From: Rathayibacter oskolensis
Lineage (GTDB): Bacteria > Actinomycetota > Actinomycetes > Actinomycetales > Microbacteriaceae
Reading direction: 5' to 3'
DNA: 64,000 bases
Assembly: GCF_900177245.1 (NCBI RefSeq)
Contig: NZ_FXBM01000002.1
Coordinates: 124,001 to 188,000, forward strand
The position numbers were made by a program, and so were the translations under genes. Below are positions 54,228-63,120 of the stretch, one piece after another. Position 1 is the stretch's first letter. Every line of letters begins with the position of its first letter. The notes under the pieces were generated by a model. The model had not been told where the DNA came from. It did no database searches and worked only from the letters and a program-made list of their open reading frames with translations.

Positions 54228-56084
54228 CTGACCAGCGTCCTCATCGCCGGCGCTACGACGCTCGTCTTCGCGGGCGCGGCGTGGAGCGGCGTCGGCGCGC
54301 AGACCGCTGCGCACGCGAGCGACCTGCTGTGGCCCGACGGGTCCGCCGATCGGCGGGTGGTGATCGTCGCGGTCGACGACGACTCCGTGGCCGAGGTGGG
54401 GGAGTGGCCGTGGTCTCGGCAGGCGCAGGGCGAGCTGGTCGACGCGGTGGCGGACGCCGGAGCGGCGGTCATCGGCTACGACGTGCTGCTGCCCGGGGAC
54501 GCCGGTGACGACGACTCCCTCGCGCGCGCGCTGTCGCGGGTGCCGACGGTCGTCGCCGAGGGGTACTCGAGCGCCGTGCGCACCGACCGCGGTCTGCTGT
54601 CGGTCTCGGGTGCGGTGGCGCCGGGGCCCGAGATCTCGAGCGCAGCACGGGCGGTGGGGCACGCCGTGATCACGGCCGACACCGACGGAGTGACCCGCAC
54701 CGTCCCCCTGGTGGTCGCGCCGGCGGGCGAGGACTTCGCGGGCTCGCTCGCGCTCCGGGTCGCGGATCTCGCCGACGGCGCGGTGGATCAGCTCTACGTC
54801 CGCCCGGGGATGGTGCAGGTCGGTGGCCTCTCCGTGCCCACGGAGGGTGACGCCGCCGTCCGGGTCCACTGGTCGGCCGGTCTCGAGCCGCGCGGCCCGA
54901 GCATCGTCTCGGCAGCCGACCTGCTCGACGGCTCCATCGATCCGGCCGTCCTCGACGGCGCGGTCGTGTTCGTGGGAGCGACGGCCGTCGCGCTCGGCGA
55001 TCGGCACGTCACCCCTCTGAGGCCGGGGGCGACGACGCCGGGGGTCGTCGTGCAGGCGCAGGTCGCGTCGACGATCCTGTCGAGCGGATGGGTGCTGCCG
55101 GTGGCACCCTGGTGGTCGGCCCTCCTCGTCCTGGTGCTGTCGTCCGGCCTCGCTCGGGCCGCCCTCACGCTGAGGCTCCGGTGGGTCGCGGTCGCCGCCG
55201 TCGGAGTGCCGGCCCTCTACCTCGTCGCCGCGGTCGTGGTCTTCGGGACGCTCGGGCTGCTCGCCGACACCGTCCGCGTCCCGGTCGCGCTCGTCGGCTC
55301 GACCGTCCTCGCAGTGGTCGTCCGGCTGCTGGTCGAGCAGCGGGAGCGCCGCCGCACGATCGACCTGTTCACGCGCTACGTGCCCGAGAGCGTCGCGGAG
55401 CATCTGCTGCGCACGGGTCGCGCGCGGGAGGCCGCAGACGGCGAGCGCGTGCGGGTCGGACTCGTCTTCTGCGATCTGCGGGGATTCACTCCGCTGGCCG
55501 CGTCCCTGCGACCGGGGCAGGTGCGCGAGATCCTCGACCGGTACTACGACTTCGCCTGCGCCGTCGTCTTCGAGCACCGCGGCACGGTGATGCAGTTCGT
55601 CGGGGACGAGGTCTTCGCGGTGTTCGGCGCCCCGGATCCGCTGGACGACCCGGCTTCAGCCGCGAGGGCCTGCGGTCTGGCTCTGCAGGCTCGCGCGGGC
55701 GAGCTCGAACGGGAGCTCGCGGCAGCCGGACTGCCGGAGGTGCGCTTCGGGGTCGGCGTCCACGTCGGCGAGGTCGTCGCCGCGCACGTGGGGCCGGTCC
55801 GCCGCCGCCAGTACGCGGTCATCGGCGATCCGGTGAACGTCGGCTCGCGGCTCTGCGGGACGGCACGGGCGGGGGAGGTGGTGCTCTCGGTCGCGGTGGC
55901 GGAGGGCGCTGTCGGCGGTGACGTCGAGGCGGTCGAGTTGAAGGGAGTGGCCGACCCGGTCGCGATGATCCGGGTGGCGGCGCCGGTGGGCTGGAGCGGC
56001 GGGCCGACGGCGACGAGTCCCGCCCCCGCGGACGGGGACGGGACTCGAGGGGAGCCGGCTGCGGCTCATCCGAACCAGACGTAG
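54228..56084 (+). CDS. CHASE2-domain class III adenylate cyclase
   Basis: About 618 aa. An N-terminal helix (LTSVLIAGATTLVFAGAAW) leads into an extracellular CHASE2 domain (VVIVAVDDDSVAEVGEWPW). Two or three membrane helices follow, then a cytosolic cyclase domain with metal Asp in FCDLRGFT and FVGDEVFAVFG, and the transition-state Asn/Arg in NVGSRL. The usual adenine-selecting Lys before GD is Gln (MQFVGD). The frame has no ATG, GTG or TTG between the stop at 54192 and GTG 54357, which is inside CHASE2; CTG 54228 is my best guess at the start. It probably makes cAMP for the Crp protein at 58411. Confidence 0.85.
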   Translation: MTSVLIAGATTLVFAGAAWSGVGAQTAAHASDLLWPDGSADRRVVIVAVDDDSVAEVGEWPWSRQAQGELVDAVADAGAAVIGYDVLLPGDAGDDDSLARALSRVPTVVAEGYSSAVRTDRGLLSVSGAVAPGPEISSAARAVGHAVITADTDGVTRTVPLVVAPAGEDFAGSLALRVADLADGAVDQLYVRPGMVQVGGLSVPTEGDAAVRVHWSAGLEPRGPSIVSAADLLDGSIDPAVLDGAVVFVGATAVALGDRHVTPLRPGATTPGVVVQAQVASTILSSGWVLPVAPWWSALLVLVLSSGLARAALTLRLRWVAVAAVGVPALYLVAAVVVFGTLGLLADTVRVPVALVGSTVLAVVVRLLVEQRERRRTIDLFTRYVPESVAEHLLRTGRAREAADGERVRVGLVFCDLRGFTPLAASLRPGQVREILDRYYDFACAVVFEHRGTVMQFVGDEVFAVFGAPDPLDDPASAARACGLALQARAGELERELAAAGLPEVRFGVGVHVGEVVAAHVGPVRRRQYAVIGDPVNVGSRLCGTARAGEVVLSVAVAEGAVGGDVEAVELKGVADPVAMIRVAAPVGWSGGPTATSPAPADGDGTRGEPAAAHPNQT

Positions 56085-56701
56085 CCGTTGTAGGCGATGC
56101 AGTTCGAGACGGTGCACACGTTCTCAGAGGCCGCTGTCGGCAGGAAGTGCCGGTACCCGGTCATCGTGAAGCTCGAGGAGTCGTACCACTCGACGGTCCC
56201 GGCGACGCGGTAGTAGTTGCCCGAGAAGTTGCCCATCAGCCCGGGGTACGCCGTGACCTGCGTCTGACCCGCCTGGAGCCAGACCTCGCTCGAGCGCGAG
56301 TCGGTCGCGTAGTTGACCCAGCGGCCGTTCTCCCAGGTCTGGACCTGCCAGGTGATGATGACCTTCTGCAGGGTGTTCGCCCGCACCGAGGCGCTGCGAG
56401 TGACGCTGACGGGCGGTCCGTAGATCGTCTTCGGGCCACCAGGGCCCACCGGGCTCTTGTTGATGTAGGTGGTGCCGACCGCGATGCCGCCGACGGGCCC
56501 GACCGGGGTCGGGAACGAGTACGCCTGCGCTGCTCCGGCGCCGCCGAAGGCGACGGCCGACGTGACCAGGAGGGAGAGGAGTGCGAGCAGAACGGCACGG
56601 CGGGCTCCGCGGCGAGGGCGGTGGGAGGGCTCGGCTCCCGGTGCGGAGGCCTCGTTCGAGGAGTCGAGGATCGGGGGACGGACGAGCGCGGTGGCGGACA
56701 T
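56066..56701 (-). CDS. Secreted protein of unknown function
   Basis: 211 aa. A basic segment, then a hydrophobic signal sequence (LLALLSLLVTSAVAFGGAG) ending AQA-Y around residue 60. The mature domain is polar and rich in Y, T, S and W (TWQVQTWENGRW, SGNYYRVAGTVEWYDSSSFT), beta-sandwich-like, with one cysteine pair near the C-terminus (VCTVSNC). GAAAGG precedes the ATG. A palindrome GTGT-N10-ACAC lies about 100 bp upstream (56802-56819), as upstream of the protease/crp pair. It converges on the cyclase gene. No family recognised. Confidence 0.75.
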   Translation of the reverse strand: MSATALVRPPILDSSNEASAPGAEPSHRPRRGARRAVLLALLSLLVTSAVAFGGAGAAQAYSFPTPVGPVGGIAVGTTYINKSPVGPGGPKTIYGPPVSVTRSASVRANTLQKVIITWQVQTWENGRWVNYATDSRSSEVWLQAGQTQVTAYPGLMGNFSGNYYRVAGTVEWYDSSSFTMTGYRHFLPTAASENVCTVSNCIAYNGYVWFG

Positions 56702-56801
56702 CAGGTGGCCTTTCGGAGGAGGGGATCCCACCGGGTATCCGGTGGTGAGAGCAGTCTCTCGGCGAGCCTCTCCGGCCGATGTCGTGGTCTGCACGGCCGC
56801 T

Positions 56802-56819
56802 GTGTCGGGTCGCCGACAC
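56802..56819. promoter_or_regulatory. Crp-like palindrome GTGT-N10-ACAC, site A
   Basis: GTGTCGGGTCGCCGACAC, extended to 10 of 12 matching bases per arm (56799-56822). It lies upstream of the secreted-protein gene. Its right half CGCCGACACAG matches site B at 10 of 12 positions. Confidence 0.6.
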
Positions 56820-56872
56820 AGCACATCGCCCGCCGGGGCCGACCCGCCGAACCGCACGTCGCCCGACGGGGC

Positions 56873-56923
56873 ACACGAAGGAGCGCGCCGTCCCGAGAGG
56901 GGACGACGCGCTCCTTCGTGTGT
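56873..56923 (-). terminator. Strong terminator hairpin of the protease gene
   Basis: Perfect 16-bp stem (CACACGAAGGAGCGCG at 56873-56888 with its complement at 56908-56923), with an inner GTCCC/GGGGAC stem. It starts 6 bases past the protease stop on the minus strand. Confidence 0.75.
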
Positions 56924-56928
56924 TCGGT

Positions 56929-58185
56929 TCAGCGGACGGGAGCCGCGGGGCTCGTCCGGATCTCCTCCGCCTGAGGCGCGGCCCAGGCCGAGGCGGTCGC
57001 GGCCGCCGGCTGCTGCGCGGTGCGGCGGAGGTTGCGGCGGAACAGGACCAGGAGGGTCGCGACTCCCGCGGTGCCGAGGGCCAGGAGGCCCGAGAGCAGG
57101 GCGATCAGGACGGTCGCGGACCCCGTCTCCGAGCCCTGCGTGTCGGTGCGGGAGGTGCCGGTCTCGGCGCGGTCGGCGGTGTCCGCGGCGGGGACGGCCG
57201 CGTCGTCACCGGAGACCGCTGCGGTCCCTTCGGCGTCGCTCCCGGATCCCGCCTCGAGGGCGGTGCCGGTCACGGAGTCGTCGGAGCCGACGATCGGGTC
57301 CACTCCGTGCTGCTCGAGGAACGAGGCGAGGCCGTCGGTGTCGGTGACGAAGTTGAAGCTCTGCGACTCGCCGGTGATCCCGAAGCTGTTGATGCCGACG
57401 ACGGCGCCGGTCTCGTCGACCGTCGGACCGCCCGACATCCCGGCGCTGACCTGCGCGTTGATCTCGATGATCGGGACGCCCCCGTCGGTGACCTGCCGAC
57501 TCGAGACGGTTCCGGTCTTGAAGGAGGCGGACAGGCGCTGGGAGTCGACCACGTTCTGCACGGACGCCGGGAAGCCGATCGAGGTGATGGTGTCACCGAC
57601 CTCGGCCTCTCCTCCCGACAGAGCGAGCGGCGTCGCGTCCGTCACTCCGGCGACCTTGAGGAGCGCCGCGTCTCCGTCCTCGAAGGACTCGAAGTCGACC
57701 ACCTGGGCGACGGTGAGCTCGTCGAGCACGGCGTCCTCCACTCCGTCGGGCTGGACGACCTCGACGACGCGGTCGACGTCGCTGCCGTCCTCGTAGCCTT
57801 CGACGGTCCACGAGGCGACGGCCTCGTCGAGCAGCTCCTCGGCGCCCACGTCCTCGAGGAAGGAGGAGATGAGGGCCTCCCTGATGCTCGAGTCCGGGTC
57901 GACGCAGTGGCCGGCGGTGGCGATGTGCCCCTCGGCGCTGGCGAACCAGCCGGTGCAGGTCGCCGAGACCGAGACCTGGTCCGACCACTCCCAGCCGCCC
58001 TCCTCCGTGGGGTAAGCGACGTAGCCCGAGTAGGTGGTGAGCACGTGGACGAGCGAGTCCTCCACTGCTCCGAGAGCCGGAGCGCCGTCGGCGGCGGCGG
58101 CGGGAGTGGCGAGTCCGACGGTGGCCGTGAGGCCGAGGGCGGCGGCGGCGAGGACGGTGAGGCGGGTGCGGGGCGTGGTGTTCAT
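56929..58185 (-). CDS. Secreted trypsin-like serine protease with C-terminal membrane anchor
   Basis: 418 aa. A signal peptide (residues 1 to about 33, ending PAAAAD) precedes a chymotrypsin/HtrA-like domain: H93 (ATAGHCVD), D172 (EDGDAALLK) and S251 (SAGMSGGP), with C77 and C94 placed for a disulfide. After a linker rich in G, S, D and T, a transmembrane helix (ATVLIALLSGLLALGTAG) and a basic cytosolic tail follow, so the protease faces outward while tethered. AGAGGAG precedes the ATG. The Crp gene is divergent, with Crp-like site B between them. Confidence 0.9.
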   Translation of the reverse strand: MNTTPRTRLTVLAAAALGLTATVGLATPAAAADGAPALGAVEDSLVHVLTTYSGYVAYPTEEGGWEWSDQVSVSATCTGWFASAEGHIATAGHCVDPDSSIREALISSFLEDVGAEELLDEAVASWTVEGYEDGSDVDRVVEVVQPDGVEDAVLDELTVAQVVDFESFEDGDAALLKVAGVTDATPLALSGGEAEVGDTITSIGFPASVQNVVDSQRLSASFKTGTVSSRQVTDGGVPIIEINAQVSAGMSGGPTVDETGAVVGINSFGITGESQSFNFVTDTDGLASFLEQHGVDPIVGSDDSVTGTALEAGSGSDAEGTAAVSGDDAAVPAADTADRAETGTSRTDTQGSETGSATVLIALLSGLLALGTAGVATLLVLFRRNLRRTAQQPAAATASAWAAPQAEEIRTSPAAPVR

Positions 58186-58257
58186 GATGACTCCTCTGGG
58201 GTGTTGGGGGCCGGTTCTGCGGCGTGGGACAAGAATCCGCCGGGCCGGCCCTGCGGA

Positions 58258-58275
58258 GTGTTCGCCCGCTGACAC
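58258..58275. promoter_or_regulatory. Crp-like palindrome GTGT-N10-ACAC, site B
   Basis: GTGTTCGCCCGCTGACAC lies between the divergent protease (58185) and Crp (58411) genes. It has the same spacing and near-identical right half as site A. Positioned for autoregulation of the Crp gene and control of the protease. Confidence 0.6.
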
Positions 58276-58410
58276 AGGAGGAGTCGACTCCCCGACCCGG
58301 CCGCGAGGGCGCCGTCGACCGGCGCCGGCCGGGCCTCTCTTGTGCATGCTCGGAGCGGCGGTCAGGATTCAGGCACGCGTCGGCGAGACCGCGCGCAGAG
58401 GGAGAGATCG

Positions 58411-59064
58411 ATGCGGATCGTGCTCGAGACGCTGCCGGCCGACGTGCTGCAGACGCTGCAGAGCCGGATGGTCCGCCGCGAGTGGCGCCACGGCGACACG
58501 ATCGTGTTCCAGGGAGACCCTGGAGGCGGCATCTACTACATCCGGTCGGGTCATGTCGGGGTGAAGGTCGGCACCGCGTACGGCGACTCCGTCACCGTGG
58601 CCGTGCTCGGCGCCGGCGAGAGCTTCGGCGAGCTCTCGGTGCTCGATCCCGCTCGTGGCCGCACGGCGAGCGTGGAGGCGCTGGGGCCGACGGTGACGTC
58701 CGTCCTCAGCGAGCGGGACTTCACCGAGATGCGCGCCGCGCACCCCGCCGTCGATCGCGCACTCGTCGATGCGCTGGCCCGACGCGTCGTCGATCTCAGC
58801 GAGCTGCTCGCGCAGGCGGTGTTCGAGACCGCTGATCGCCGGTGCTCACGACGGGTCCTGCACCTGGCCGAGGTCTTCGCGGCGGAGGGGTCTGACACGG
58901 CGGTCGTGCCTCTGACGCAGGGTGACGTCGCGGGGCTCACGGGGGTGACGCGGCCGACGGTGAATCAGGTGCTCGGTCGCATGGCCGGAGCCGGAGTCGT
59001 CGCACTCGCCCGAGGGCGGATCGAGGTGCCGAGCATCAGAGCTCTCCGCGCGCACGTGCGGTGA
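58411..59064 (+). CDS. Crp/Fnr-family cAMP-responsive regulator
   Basis: 217 aa. Cyclic-nucleotide-binding domain with the phosphate-binding cassette GESFGELSVLDPARGRTAS: E74, R84 and T85 sit where CRP binds cAMP. The C-terminal winged helix is LTQGDVAGLTGVTRPTVNQV, with recognition helix TRPTVNQVLGRM. AGGGAGAG precedes the ATG. There is no cysteine cluster, so it is not an FNR oxygen sensor. It is probably driven by the CHASE2 cyclase 2.3 kb upstream. Confidence 0.92.
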   Translation: MRIVLETLPADVLQTLQSRMVRREWRHGDTIVFQGDPGGGIYYIRSGHVGVKVGTAYGDSVTVAVLGAGESFGELSVLDPARGRTASVEALGPTVTSVLSERDFTEMRAAHPAVDRALVDALARRVVDLSELLAQAVFETADRRCSRRVLHLAEVFAAEGSDTAVVPLTQGDVAGLTGVTRPTVNQVLGRMAGAGVVALARGRIEVPSIRALRAHVR

Positions 59065-59112
59065 TCGCCCGCCCGATCCTGACCGCCCCGGGCGCGGGAG
59101 GGAGCGCGCCCC

Positions 59113-59922
59113 TCAGCCCGAGTGGTGCCGCCCGATCGGCAGCACAAGCGGCGTCCGCGACACCGGGTCCTCGATCACCCGAGACTCCATCCCGAAGACG
59201 GCGCGCACCGTGTCGGCCGTGACGACCTCGGCGGGGGTCCCGGAGGCGTAGAGCGCGCCCGCGCGCACCGCGAACAGGTGGTCGGCGTAGCGCGCGGCGA
59301 GGTTCAGGTCGTGCAGCACGATCACGATCGTCGTGCCGCGCTCCCGGTTGAGGTCGGTCAGCAGGTCGAGCACCTCGATCTGGTGCGACACGTCGAGATA
59401 GGTGGTCGGCTCGTCGAGCAGCAGCACATCGGTGCGCTGCGCCAGCGCCATCGCGATCCAGACCCGCTGCCGCTGCCCGCCCGAGAGCTCGTCGACCGGG
59501 CGGTCCGCGATCTCGAGCGTGCCCGTCGCGCGCAGGGCGTCCTCGACCACGGCGTCGTCGTCGGCGGAGGCGCCGCGGCCGAACCAGCCGCGGTGCGGGT
59601 ACCGGCCGCGGGCGACGAGGTCCGAGACGGCGATCCCCTCCGGAGCGATCGGCGTCTGGGGCAGCAGCCCGACCTGCTGGGCGACCTGCCGGGTCGGGAG
59701 GCGGTGGATCGCCTGCCCGTCGAGCAGCACCGCTCCCTCGCGCGGCGTGATCAGCCGCGCCATCGCCCGCAGCAGCGTCGACTTGCCGCACGCGTTCGCG
59801 CCGACGATCACGCTGATACCTCCCGTCGGCACCGCGAGCGAGAGACCGTCGACGACCACCCGGTCGTCGTAGGCGAGGGTCACGCCGTCGACGGAGAGCG
59901 AGCGGGGTGCTGTCGGGGTCAC
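59113..59922 (-). CDS. Siderophore ABC transporter ATP-binding protein (FecE/FepC type)
   Basis: 269 aa. Walker A GANACGKST, signature LSGGQRQR, Walker B LLLDEPTTYLD and the H-loop in VLHDLNLAARYAD. GTG start overlapping the stop of the upstream permease (GTGA). Last gene of a four-gene iron-siderophore import operon. Confidence 0.94.
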   Translation of the reverse strand: MTPTAPRSLSVDGVTLAYDDRVVVDGLSLAVPTGGISVIVGANACGKSTLLRAMARLITPREGAVLLDGQAIHRLPTRQVAQQVGLLPQTPIAPEGIAVSDLVARGRYPHRGWFGRGASADDDAVVEDALRATGTLEIADRPVDELSGGQRQRVWIAMALAQRTDVLLLDEPTTYLDVSHQIEVLDLLTDLNRERGTTIVIVLHDLNLAARYADHLFAVRAGALYASGTPAEVVTADTVRAVFGMESRVIEDPVSRTPLVLPIGRHHSG

Positions 59923-60992
59923 AGGGAGCCTCCGGTGCGGTTGCGGCGGGCGAGGAGCCAGAGCAGGAACGGTGCGCCGATGGCGCCCGTGACCACTCCG
60001 ACCGGGAAGCGGGCGCCGCTGAAGACCAGCCCCGCGACGTTCTGGGCGACCAGGTCGGCGGCGAGCACGACGACCACGCCGACGAGGGCGGAGGGGACCA
60101 GCAGCGATCGCGCGTCCGGCACGATGCGCCGGGCGATCGGACCCGAGACGAAGGCGACGAACGCGATCGGACCGGTGGCGGCCGTCGCCACGGCGACCAG
60201 GCCGACCGCGACCGCGAGCAGCGCCAGGCGGCTCCGGCGCACGTCGAGACCGAGCGCCGTCGCCGACTCGTCGCCGAGCTGCAGCACCGACAGCCGGCCC
60301 GCGAGCAGCAGCGCGAGAGGCACGAGCACGAGCATCGAGGCCGCGAGCGGCGGCACCCCGTCCCACAGCGCCGAGTTGAGGCTTCCGGTCAGCCAGCGCA
60401 GCGACTCCTGCACGTCCTCGAAGTCGGCGCGCGTCTGCACGAACGCGATGACGCTCTGGAACATCGCGCCCACCCCGATCCCGATCAGGATCAGCCGTGC
60501 ACCCACGACTCCTCCGCCGTCGGCGAGGGAGGCGATCAGCAGCGCCGTCGCGAGACCCGCCGCGACCGCGATCACCGAGACCGAGGTGCCCGAGAGCCCG
60601 AAGAACGCGATGGCGACGACCGCGGCGGCGCTCGCACCCGAGGTGATGCCGATGATGTCGGGGCTGGCGAGGGCGTTGCGGAGCATCGTCTGGAAGATCA
60701 CGCCGCCCATGCCGAAGCCGAGCCCGACCAGGACGGCGGTGATCGTGCGCGGCAGCCGCAGGGTGCCGACGGTGAAGGAGGCGCCCGGCACGGTCTCGCC
60801 GAGCATCACCCGGACGACGTCGACCGGCGAGTAGACCGTGTTGCCCACCGTCAGCGCCACGGTCACCAGGGCGATCGCGAGCAGGGAGAGCACCGCGCAG
60901 CCGATCACGGTGCGGCGCCTCCGGCGCCGGCGCCCGGCGACGATCCCGGGAGAGGCGATCCCGGGAGAGCGGAGCGACGTGGCGGCGCTCAC
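59919..60992 (-). CDS. Siderophore ABC transporter permease 2 (FecCD family)
   Basis: 357 aa, 9-10 membrane helices. Family blocks: RLPRTITAVLVGLGFGMGGVIFQTMLRNALASPDIIGI, and ATGPIAFVAFVSGPIARRIV near the C-terminus. GTG start overlaps the stop of permease 1. It begins with a basic RRRRRRR segment before the first helix. Confidence 0.94.
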   Translation of the reverse strand: MSAATSLRSPGIASPGIVAGRRRRRRRTVIGCAVLSLLAIALVTVALTVGNTVYSPVDVVRVMLGETVPGASFTVGTLRLPRTITAVLVGLGFGMGGVIFQTMLRNALASPDIIGITSGASAAAVVAIAFFGLSGTSVSVIAVAAGLATALLIASLADGGGVVGARLILIGIGVGAMFQSVIAFVQTRADFEDVQESLRWLTGSLNSALWDGVPPLAASMLVLVPLALLLAGRLSVLQLGDESATALGLDVRRSRLALLAVAVGLVAVATAATGPIAFVAFVSGPIARRIVPDARSLLVPSALVGVVVVLAADLVAQNVAGLVFSGARFPVGVVTGAIGAPFLLWLLARRNRTGGSL

Positions 60993-62047
60993 AGGGCCCG
61001 CACCTTCGAGCGGCGCACGATCGCGATCAGCACGGGGGCGCCGATCAGGGCGGTGACGATGCCGACCTCGACGTCGCTCGGCCGGGCCACGACGCGCCCG
61101 AGGACGTCGGCGACGAGCAGGAGCAGCGCGCCGAGCAGCGCCGAGAAGGGGAGCAGCCAGGCGTGCGAGGGCCCCGTGACGCGGCGCGCGAGGTGGGGGA
61201 CGATCAGGCCGATGAAGCCGATCGGGCCGGCGATCGCGGTGGCGGCGCCGCACAGCAGCACCGCGGCGACACCCGCGACCAGGCGGATCCGTCCCACTCG
61301 GCACCCGAGTCCGATCGCGAGATCGTCGCCGAGCGCGAGGGCGTCGAGGCCTCGGGCGCTGCCGAGCGCGAGCGCCGCACCGACGGCGAGGAACGGGAGC
61401 ACCTGGAGGATGCCCGTGGTCTCGGCGCCGCCGACTCCGCCGACCTGCCAGAAGCGGAAGCGGTTGAGCGTCTCGTCCTGCGTGAGCAGGACGGCGGTGA
61501 GGAGCGAGGTCAGCGCGGCGGCCGTGGCGGCGCCCGCGAGGGCGAGCTTGAGCGGGGTCGCGCCCTCGCGGCCGAGCGAGGCGACCGCGTACACGAACGC
61601 GCCGGCGGCGGCCGCTCCGACGAAGGCCAGCCAGATGAACTGCGGCAGGCTCGTCGCGCCGATCGTCGAGATGCCCAGGACGACCGCGAGAGACGCCCCG
61701 GCGTTCAGCCCGAGGATCCCGGGGTCGGCGAGCGGGTTCCGCGTCATCCCCTGCATCACCGCGCCGGCCAGCCCGAGGGAGGCGCCCACGAGCAGCGCGA
61801 GCACCGTGCGAGGGATGCGGCCCTGCACCGCCGCGTCGGCGATCGAGTCGGGATCGGGTGCGGTCAGCGCCGGCCAGATCTCGCCGAACGGGATCTCGCG
61901 AGAGCCGTAGACGAGCGAGAGGACGCAGGCGACGACCAGCGCCGCGAGGGCCGCGACGAGCGCGACGGTTCTCGTGCGACCGGCGCCCCGCCCGCGAGTG
62001 TCGTCGGTGGCGGGGCGCCGGAGGGGCGTGGAGGAGCCGGCGCTCAC
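60989..62047 (-). CDS. Siderophore ABC transporter permease 1 (FecCD family)
   Basis: 352 aa, 9-10 membrane helices. Family blocks: RIPRTVLALLVGASLGLAGAVMQGMTRNPLADPGILGL and AIAGPIGFIGLIVPHLARRV. GTG start overlaps the stop of the binding-protein gene by GTGA. Confidence 0.94.
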   Translation of the reverse strand: MSAGSSTPLRRPATDDTRGRGAGRTRTVALVAALAALVVACVLSLVYGSREIPFGEIWPALTAPDPDSIADAAVQGRIPRTVLALLVGASLGLAGAVMQGMTRNPLADPGILGLNAGASLAVVLGISTIGATSLPQFIWLAFVGAAAAGAFVYAVASLGREGATPLKLALAGAATAAALTSLLTAVLLTQDETLNRFRFWQVGGVGGAETTGILQVLPFLAVGAALALGSARGLDALALGDDLAIGLGCRVGRIRLVAGVAAVLLCGAATAIAGPIGFIGLIVPHLARRVTGPSHAWLLPFSALLGALLLLVADVLGRVVARPSDVEVGIVTALIGAPVLIAIVRRSKVRAL

Positions 62048-63090
62048 GACACCTTGTCGGCGGCGGCGGCGAGGCCCGCGGTGTACTCCTCGAGCACCCA
62101 CGGGATGCTGAGCAGGTTGGGCGACGAGGTCGCCATCGCCTCGGAGGAGTCGTCGGTCAGCACGTAGACCGATCCGCGCTCGACGGCGGGGATCTTCGAG
62201 AGCAGCGGGTCGGCCTGCAGCGCGGCGAGGGTGGTGTCGTCGCCGTAGACGATGAGCACGTCGGCGTCGAGCTGGTCGGCCGTCTCGGAGCTGAGGGTGC
62301 CGCTGAACGCCTCGGAGTCGCCGGTGAGGTCGACGACGCTCGGCGCGAGCTCGAGGCCCAGGTCCTCGACGAACTTCACGCGCGCGTCGTTGGCCGTGTA
62401 GTAGGTGAACGAGCTGGCGTCGGTGGGGTCGTACCAGCCGTAGGTGAAGGTCTTGCCGGCGAGCGAGGGGTGCTCGGCGACCGCGGCGTCGATGTCGGAC
62501 TCGACGTCGGCGACCTTCGCCTCCGCCTCGTCCTCGAGGCCGAGCGCGGCGCCGTCGAGCTTCGCCGAGTCCTGCCAGGTCGTGCCCCAGGCCAGGCCCG
62601 GGTAGGCGACGGTCGGCGCGATCTGCGACAGGGTGTCGTAGTCCTCCTGCGTCATGCCGGAGTAGGCGCCGAGGATCACGGAGGGCGTGAGATCGGAGAT
62701 CGCCTCATAGGGGATGCCGTCGGTCTCGTCGAAGAGCGTCGGAGTCTCGTCGCCGGCCGCATCGAGCGCGTCCTTGGTCCAGGCGAGGAGTCCGTCGCCG
62801 TCCTCGTCGCCGTAGGAGGCGCGGGTGAAGCCGACCGGGGTCACGCCGAGCGCGAGGGCGACGTCCTGGTTCGTCCAGCTGATCGCGACGACGCGATCGG
62901 CCGACTCGACGGTGGTCTCGCCGAAGGCGTGCTCGACGCTGACGGGGAAGCCGGCGCCCGCTCCGGAACCGGACGTCGCATCGTCGGACGCGCCCGCGTC
63001 GGCTCCTCCGGAGCAGGCGGTGAGCAGCAGCGCGGTCAGGCCGAGCGAGGCGACGGCGGACAGGCGGAGGGGGGTGCGGGAGGAGGGCAC
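62044..63090 (-). CDS. Iron-siderophore-binding lipoprotein (FepB/FhuD type)
   Basis: 348 aa. Lipobox LLTAC with lipidated C26, then a class III substrate-binding fold (RVVAISWTNQDVALALGVTPVGF, YEAISDLTPSVILGAYSGM, LDADVLIVYGDD). GTG start with AAGGA upstream. First gene of the operon. Two DtxR/IdeR-like boxes lie 31-83 bp upstream, so iron should repress it. Confidence 0.93.
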   Translation of the reverse strand: MPSSRTPLRLSAVASLGLTALLLTACSGGADAGASDDATSGSGAGAGFPVSVEHAFGETTVESADRVVAISWTNQDVALALGVTPVGFTRASYGDEDGDGLLAWTKDALDAAGDETPTLFDETDGIPYEAISDLTPSVILGAYSGMTQEDYDTLSQIAPTVAYPGLAWGTTWQDSAKLDGAALGLEDEAEAKVADVESDIDAAVAEHPSLAGKTFTYGWYDPTDASSFTYYTANDARVKFVEDLGLELAPSVVDLTGDSEAFSGTLSSETADQLDADVLIVYGDDTTLAALQADPLLSKIPAVERGSVYVLTDDSSEAMATSSPNLLSIPWVLEEYTAGLAAAADKVS

Positions 63091-63120
63091 TGACGATCCT
63101 TCGGAGGGGGACGGGGTTGC

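Noticed and set aside
54357-56084. GTG 54357 as the start of the cyclase
   Set aside because: It would remove the first membrane helix and the beginning of the CHASE2 domain that are clearly encoded upstream.
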